In this document: piece by piece, positions 58,935-64,000 of the stretch | Numbering within the stretch: the stretch's first letter is position 1 | Layout: each line of letters starts with the position of its first letter | Source of the DNA: Sympetrum striolatum | Lineage: Eukaryota; Arthropoda; Insecta; Odonata; Libellulidae | Direction of reading: 5' to 3' | DNA length: 64,000 bases | Assembly: GCA_947579665.1 (NCBI GenBank) | Contig: OX388347.1 | Location: 38,696,943-38,760,942 of the forward strand | The notes under the pieces: generated by a model | Told to the model about the DNA's origin: nothing | What the model saw: the letters and a program-made list of their open reading frames with translations, nothing else | Database searches by the model: none | Translations under genes and position numbers: made by a program

Positions 58935-59044
58935 AGATAGTTCAGTGGTCAGATCACTTGCCCAAGTCCCTATTTTTCACTTCCGTACAACCTTTCGTTA
59001 GATCGCACGCTTTCCTATGCTAAGTGTATCTTCAATTCCATCAT
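58935..59044 (+). mobile_element. SINE fragment, family E
   Basis: TAGTTCAGTGGTCAGATCAC (A-box-like) is followed without a proper B box by AAGTCCCTATTTTTCACTTC, then GATCGCACGCTTTCCTATGC and TTCAATTCCATCA. These correspond to the body of the copy at 17263-17425. Part of the head has been lost. Confidence 0.65.
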
Positions 59045-59089
59045 TCGTATTATTTCATTATTATTAATAGTCATCCATTACGTCATCCG

Positions 59090-59690
59090 GAGGTTCATTG
59101 CCCACCGCGAAGTCGGCGTTTCCTTCGAAAAAGGGAAACGGGACTGATGGAGCCCACGATAACGATAATATATTTTTGTCCGAAATCGCGCGATCCCTCG
59201 TCCGCCGGGACGTTTCGCCACCGAGAGGGATTTATCGGCCAGCGAGGATGACTTGTGCCGAAGATCCGCCCGCGGATAAGTCCCGTTCATCATGCAAATA
59301 ATAGTCCCCGTTCGGCTTCCACTCGCCCCCGGCGCTTTTTTTATCGAATGGGATGAATAATCAGCCGGGGAAATTTTTATTCGGCGGAGATACCCGTCTC
59401 TCCTCCCGCGGAGTCAAATCGAAAACGTCGACGAAAAAAGGCGCCTTCCGTCTTCGGAGAGTTGCGCGACGTTAAAAATAGAGGGAGACTAATGCGCGGA
59501 AGAAGGAGAAGGTGCAAGGGAAAACAAGCGAAGTGAGAGGAATAAAGAAATGTTTTGGTGTGTTTCAGAATGCTAGCACGTGCCCGTGGATGCGTTCTCG
59601 CGCGTTTCTTACTGACTGTGCGTGAAAACAAGCGCCGTAGATCATACTTATTAAGTTGAAATATGTGAGATTCATTACGCGAGGGGAAGA
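59090..59690. other. CpG-rich island
   Basis: CG-dense (CGGCCAGCGAGGATGAC, CGCGCGATCCCTCGTCCGCC). Five short frames overlap on both strands without recognisable domains. Possible regulatory island. Confidence 0.45.
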
Positions 59691-59711
59691 GTATGCGTAT
59701 GTTTTAATTTT

Positions 59712-60001
59712 TACGCAATCGAAAATGAATTTTTAGTGGTGTTGTAGGAGATTATTTCAACCATCATGACTTCATGTTGTTTACAAAGGGATAAATGAAG
59801 AATGCACTATTTTCTAGAGTTTGTAAATTATATTTTATGTATTATAAGTAGTGAAAAATAGTACATTCTTCGTTTACTCTCCCGTGATGGAGTTTTATAA
59901 AACAACGCCTTCCTCCGTGAATGTATTAGTTTGCAAAGAATAATTAGAACGCAACTGAAAATGAATTTATAGTATTCTTGTAGGAAATAATTTTCATCCA
60001 T
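59712..60001 (+). repeat. Spaced duplication, offset about 237 bp
   Basis: ACGCAATCGAAAATGAATTT, TTAGTGGTGTTGTAGGAGAT at 59713 onward recurs as ACGCAACTGAAAATGAATTT, ATAGTATTCTTGTAGGAAAT at 59949 onward. A separate 18-base string, TTCATGTTGTTTACAAAG, occurs at about 59771 and 60474. Confidence 0.6.
59788..59883. repeat. Inverted repeat (fold-back)
   Basis: GATAAATGAAGAATGCACTA, TTTTCTAG faces GTGAAAAATAGTACATTCTT, CGTTTACTC. The arms of about 28 bases have a few mismatches around a 34-base AT-rich loop. It lies between the two units of the 237-bp-offset duplication. Confidence 0.7.
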
Positions 60002-61007
60002 TAATTCTAACTCATTCTAATTACCTGTACCAGGGTTTTAATAATCATCTGCAGTATTTGCTTAAAATTCCTCGCTCTAATTGTGTGAATAGTGTCTCAC
60101 TGAATTTATAATACCATAAAGTAACGTTTTGGACAAACTAAGGATATGATAGTGCTTAAAAGGCATGTGTAGAACAGATATATCACAAAATAGTTTACCA
60201 TTTCCATTCTCGTCACCATCATGAACTGCTAAAATCATCACAATTGAAAAAAAGCATTTTAAAAATATTCCAATTGTGCCTGGTATGGGCAATAATGTAA
60301 ATTTTAAAGTGATAATTAGCTTCAGTATTTGTCAACGGTAACGCGTATCAGCCTTTCATAACCTCAATAATGCTATATTAATTTATATTTATTATTTTTT
60401 TTCGAAATATAAGAGAGTTTTTTCCACTCTTCTCACTTCGAGGAAGCTGAAATCAGATTTTAAACTAATGTTCTTCATGTTGTTTACAAAGAGTCAGTTG
60501 TCCGAGAAAGTGTGATGAAATATATGAGAAAAATTGTACAGCGGATTATTTTCATTAAGAGTTTTTTCATCGATGAAGTCACTGAATAATTACTGCTAAA
60601 CTGAAATGCTACCCAGTTTTTTCTGTTACCTAGTCCGCATAATTATTAATGCTTGCTTGCGACTTATAACGCAATTATCTCCGATGGCGATTCGGAATTG
60701 ATGGCTTAGTTGGTCTATTTAATAATTAGTTTAATGCTAGGAAAACAACTGGTTCAATACTTCTGAGATGTCACCATGATATTCTGCCTACAAGAAAGAG
60801 GTTTCGTCTATATCTCTTTAGCGCTGAAATGCTGGAGCTCATATCTTTCAGATATTACGCTAAATCCCTCAGTCAAACTGCACGCCACATGTTCATCGTT
60901 ATCATGGATGTCATTTAATTTTGTAAATTCAATGCACGAAGGTGTTGCCACGTGAAAGGCTATAATAGATGTTGTGAAACTTGTAATAAACAACCAAAGC
61001 AGGTTTA
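60002..61007. other. AT-rich DNA, nothing recognised
   Basis: Short frames of 71 and 61 codons are unassigned. No other structure seen. Confidence 0.5.
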
Positions 61008-61060
61008 ATTTGGCGACGTTTTGCTAGCGAACTAGCATCATTCTGAAGCATTCAGAAAGA
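61008..61060 (-). mobile_element. Single hammerhead-like core motif
   Basis: Minus strand from 61045: CAGAATGATGCTAG, TTCG, CTAGCAAAACGTCGCC. The GCTAG/CTAGC stem with a TTCG loop is perfect. The flanking boxes are one or two changes away from CTGATGA and GAAAC. No second arm was found, so this is either a half element or a different class. Confidence 0.5.
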
Positions 61061-61850
61061 ATTTCATACGAAAAGAAATCCTTTAAAGATCAGGAAACAA
61101 TACTTTCCTTTAGTATTAGTATTTTATATATAACTCGTTACATCAATAATTTTATTTGTCGTATCTTTCTAATTTAAATCCAAACTAGAATGTATTATTC
61201 ATCATATTATCCTAAAGTATAGGCAAAACGCAATTGCAAGCTTATAGTAGGTAACTGGCGGTGCTTTTTAAGTACTCATTCCGTACCTGTTTGAACATTT
61301 TTACTTATTTTAGTTAGATCGTTAGCATGGCGGATCCAATTTTTTTACTTAAGGATTAGAAGTATATCTTAATGTATCTAAAAAGGTATATTAACATATA
61401 TGAAAAACATATATTCAAAATCCCTGGTTATTTAGACTCGATTTCCAACTATTGCATGGGTATATCCTATTTACCACCAGTTGAAGGCTACTCATGTCGT
61501 CTTTTTTGTCTGCTGCAGGCATGATGGTTACCGAGCGTAATAGAATATTAAATTATTCACGATTTATATCAGATAGCTTTGCTACGGAGGATTACACGGT
61601 GTGGGATTATCGAAGATTACCTTCAAGGAAGGCACACGTTCTTTTACTCGTTCAATTTTGTCTGTTTTACCATAAACATCATCAATTTGCTATTTCCTCA
61701 GCTTCTATAATCTTCGGCATAGTTGAATATCTCCACTAAAAAAAATACGAAATCTCGCAAACCTTTTACTCTTGGGAAAGAGATGAATTTCTTTCGCATA
61801 CGCCTGCCAATTGCTCCATTATCCCTCCTGATAATAAGATATGTGTCACG
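61061..61850. other. AT-rich DNA, nothing recognised
   Basis: An 81-codon plus frame (61494-61739) has no recognisable domain. No repeat seen. Confidence 0.5.
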
Positions 61851-62155
61851 CTACGCAACTTATCGCTCGAGCGAACGGAGCCGAATCCAAATTAAACACA
61901 CAATTTTCCGCCGTGTTTGATCAGATGGGATCTCAGGAATTTCCGAGAGCGAGAGTTTTTTCTTCTCTTTTAACAGTGCACCACGTTTCGTGCGTGTCTA
62001 GGCGTGGGTGTGGGATTAGGGCGTACCCAACGAGATCGGAGATAAGCGCAATCTCTCAAGCGGGAAGAATAGTGATTCCCTCCCGAGGAAGTATAAAGAA
62101 GAGCGGTGACGGCGCAGAGCCGTAGGTGGCGCGGACTGCACCTCATCAGAGGCAT
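61851..62155. other. GC-rich island
   Basis: CpG-containing block (CGCTCGAGCGAACGGAGCCG, GGTGACGGCGCAGAGCCG) with a 94-codon plus frame and an opposed 61-codon frame. No domain recognised. Confidence 0.4.
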
Positions 62156-63560
62156 TAAAACTGAAAACTTTTTTTATATTTTAGAGGGCCCTATCAAAGT
62201 CATCACGTGCGGATGGAACGTTGATTTCATCCGGAGAATGCATTTGCATTCATAATATTCGTGGTTGGATCTACCTCTATCCTTCATTCCTATCGTTTTT
62301 ATAAGTCGTGAATTATATTGCTTTTTCTGTTCCTTTGTGAAAACTTAGTTTTTAGAGAAAAGGAGTACGATGGAATTGGTATTAATTATTTCAGTAATAT
62401 ATTTATACATACTAATCTTTAGGTTCTACTATTATATCTTGATGCGTGGAATATTTTTTTGAATGTTTTGGTTTAGGATGGAGGAAAATGTATCTTTCAC
62501 CATTTTAGTCCCAATCTTTTTCGTGATTGTGTTATTTTGAATGTTAATGAAATATTCGTGAAAATATGGTTTTCATTGTACCATTCACTGCAACGAAAAG
62601 TTTATCTTATACGGTCATCGACCTGCATTAACGTATATTTATTCCGCATTCTGACGCTGTGAGTTGAATTTGGGAAACTACCTCACTCCTCAGCTCGCCT
62701 AGTAAGTTTCATTACCTTACCACAACTTTTGTCAGCCAATGTTGGAGGTAACGAGGACCCACCAAGCCTTCGGGCTGAAAACTTTACAAAGACCTCGATC
62801 TAAATTCTCTACTACTTCCGAATCGTTATTTTTCGTTTTTACTCATGCTTTTCTCCATTGTTCATTTTGTTAAATAGCGTTGAAATTCACTTTAGACGGT
62901 GCAACTATGCGTTGTGTAAAATTTCTTTTGGAATTCTTTAAGTCTAAAAAATACGATATCTTTCGCTAGTTAGAGTTCTTAGGACTTCGCTATCAATTTA
63001 TTAGGAAAAATGGACTCTTGATGACCGAGTAAAACTTTTGGAGAAAGTGCAGCTGAGGAAAGAAAACGTTTACGGAAAGGAGGAAACATTCAAAGATAAA
63101 AACGAAGTCTGAGGTAAGAGATTTTATGATGTAGAGCAAGTAGTGTGCTCATAACCTGCTTTAAACAATAAAAAGTTTGATGAGTTTTTGATGGAATTCA
63201 AGAATCTAAAAGTATTTTGTTAAAAATTTTTATTATTCCCCGAGTTAAAGCCCTGTTTTACACGTCCCCATGAATGTTAAACTACAAGAATAATCACGGT
63301 TTGAGGATTACAACGGCCAATCGGGCCAATATTTTTTCATCAAGAATGTATAGCATGGCGAGTAGGTCAGTCATAAAATTTATCTATCATATTTTCCGGT
63401 GGGAAAAACGTTTATTAGGTGCCCCAGAAGGAATGTAATTTACTCTGTCAAATATTTGTGACGCTATATTAAAATCCAGTATGCAATTTCCAGCTTTTAA
63501 TATAGCGGTTGCTCACGATTGGAAAAAATGAATATTTCTGCGTCCACTCCAGCTTTACAA
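62156..63560. other. AT-rich DNA, nothing recognised
   Basis: No gene, tRNA box or repeat seen. Confidence 0.55.
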
Positions 63561-64000
63561 TTATTACTCATTCATCGGAAAGAATCCTGTGCATGATCCA
63601 GGTAATAACCGAGTCCCATCCCCTTTGATAGGAAAAAAATTCGCCCCTTCGGTACGAGAGACAAAAAGTACAAAAGATCCTTCCAGGAATGGATTCCGAT
63701 CCTATTTCATTACTTTTGTCCGAAATGAACAATCGTTCTTTTTCGCTCATATCGAAAACCAGTGGAATTCCCCATCTCTCGGCGTGGCGCTCTTTTCCTC
63801 ATATCTCCAGACCTCATCGCTTTTAACCCTTTTGTCCCGACACAAAACCTAATGAAACGGATTGCTAATCACAAAGCCACCGCAGCTCTGCTTTTCATCT
63901 CCTGCATCTCGTCCATATTCTATCGCCTAACAATGAACTCCGTGGGTGGCCCTTCGCCTTCTAATGAACCGAACCTCATCTCTCGCCACCTCTACAGCGA
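63561..64000. other. GC-richer, pyrimidine-rich end of window
   Basis: Frames of 87 (plus) and 60 (minus) codons overlap here and have no recognisable domain. The island runs off the end of the window. Confidence 0.4.

Noticed and set aside
1..64000. CRISPR arrays, bacterial operons or plasmid/phage features
   Set aside because: No regularly spaced repeats of that kind, no ribosome-binding-site/gene packing. The SINE, LINE and tRNA features indicate animal nuclear DNA.

Overview
This window looks like a gene-poor stretch of a large animal genome, most likely an arthropod and probably an insect. It is AT-rich. No open frame in 64 kb shows a recognisable protein domain or a convincing exon chain. 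The sequence is crowded with tRNA-derived SINEs, 3' ends of LINE-like retroelements, fold-back (palindromic) elements, a piggyBac-type miniature element with TTAA duplications, a tiny Tc1/mariner-type palindrome and one hAT-type end. The phylum call rests on repeat style and is inference. The only confident gene is a tRNA-Arg(UCG) on the minus strand at 6421-6493, with A and B boxes, a full cloverleaf and a T5 Pol III stop just downstream.

Layout. 0-6.5 kb: three copies of one SINE family (about 750-978, 3605-3832, 5980-6115, all minus), two related LINE-like 3' ends, a second SINE type with a conserved core at 1953-2095 and again directly behind the tRNA-Arg. 6.5-13 kb: a GC-rich island, a 568-bp piggyBac-type element with intact TTAA flanks, two SINEs of another family and a 77-bp palindrome with TA flanks. 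13-20 kb: GC-rich island, a 125-bp block duplicated 860 bp apart, head-to-head SINEs at 17.2-17.4 kb, a minisatellite interrupted by a fold-back element. 20-30 kb: mostly plain AT-rich DNA with fold-backs at 24.0 and 25.9 kb. 29.47-30.26 kb: a fold-back built of short 'ACAACTC' units and split by a nested 413-bp retroelement fragment. 30-45 kb: long stretches with little visible structure, apart from a fold-back at 36.2 kb and a degenerate tandem array at 40.6 kb. 45-64 kb: spaced GC-rich islands, isolated tRNA-like heads, and a cluster of fold-backs at 54.5, 55.3, 55.7, 57.3, 58.8 and 61.0 kb.

The most interesting system is the fold-back family. Many copies carry, near the loop, a CTGATGA-TG-(hairpin)-GAAAC motif that resembles the catalytic core of hammerhead ribozymes. 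Such ribozymes are known from Penelope-like and other retroelements. The copies share this core but have different outer arms. All copies seen here are degenerate to some extent, so activity is not claimed.

There is no gene network to describe. The window is best read as intergenic or intronic DNA shaped by repeated insertion, with CpG-rich islands that may be regulatory.
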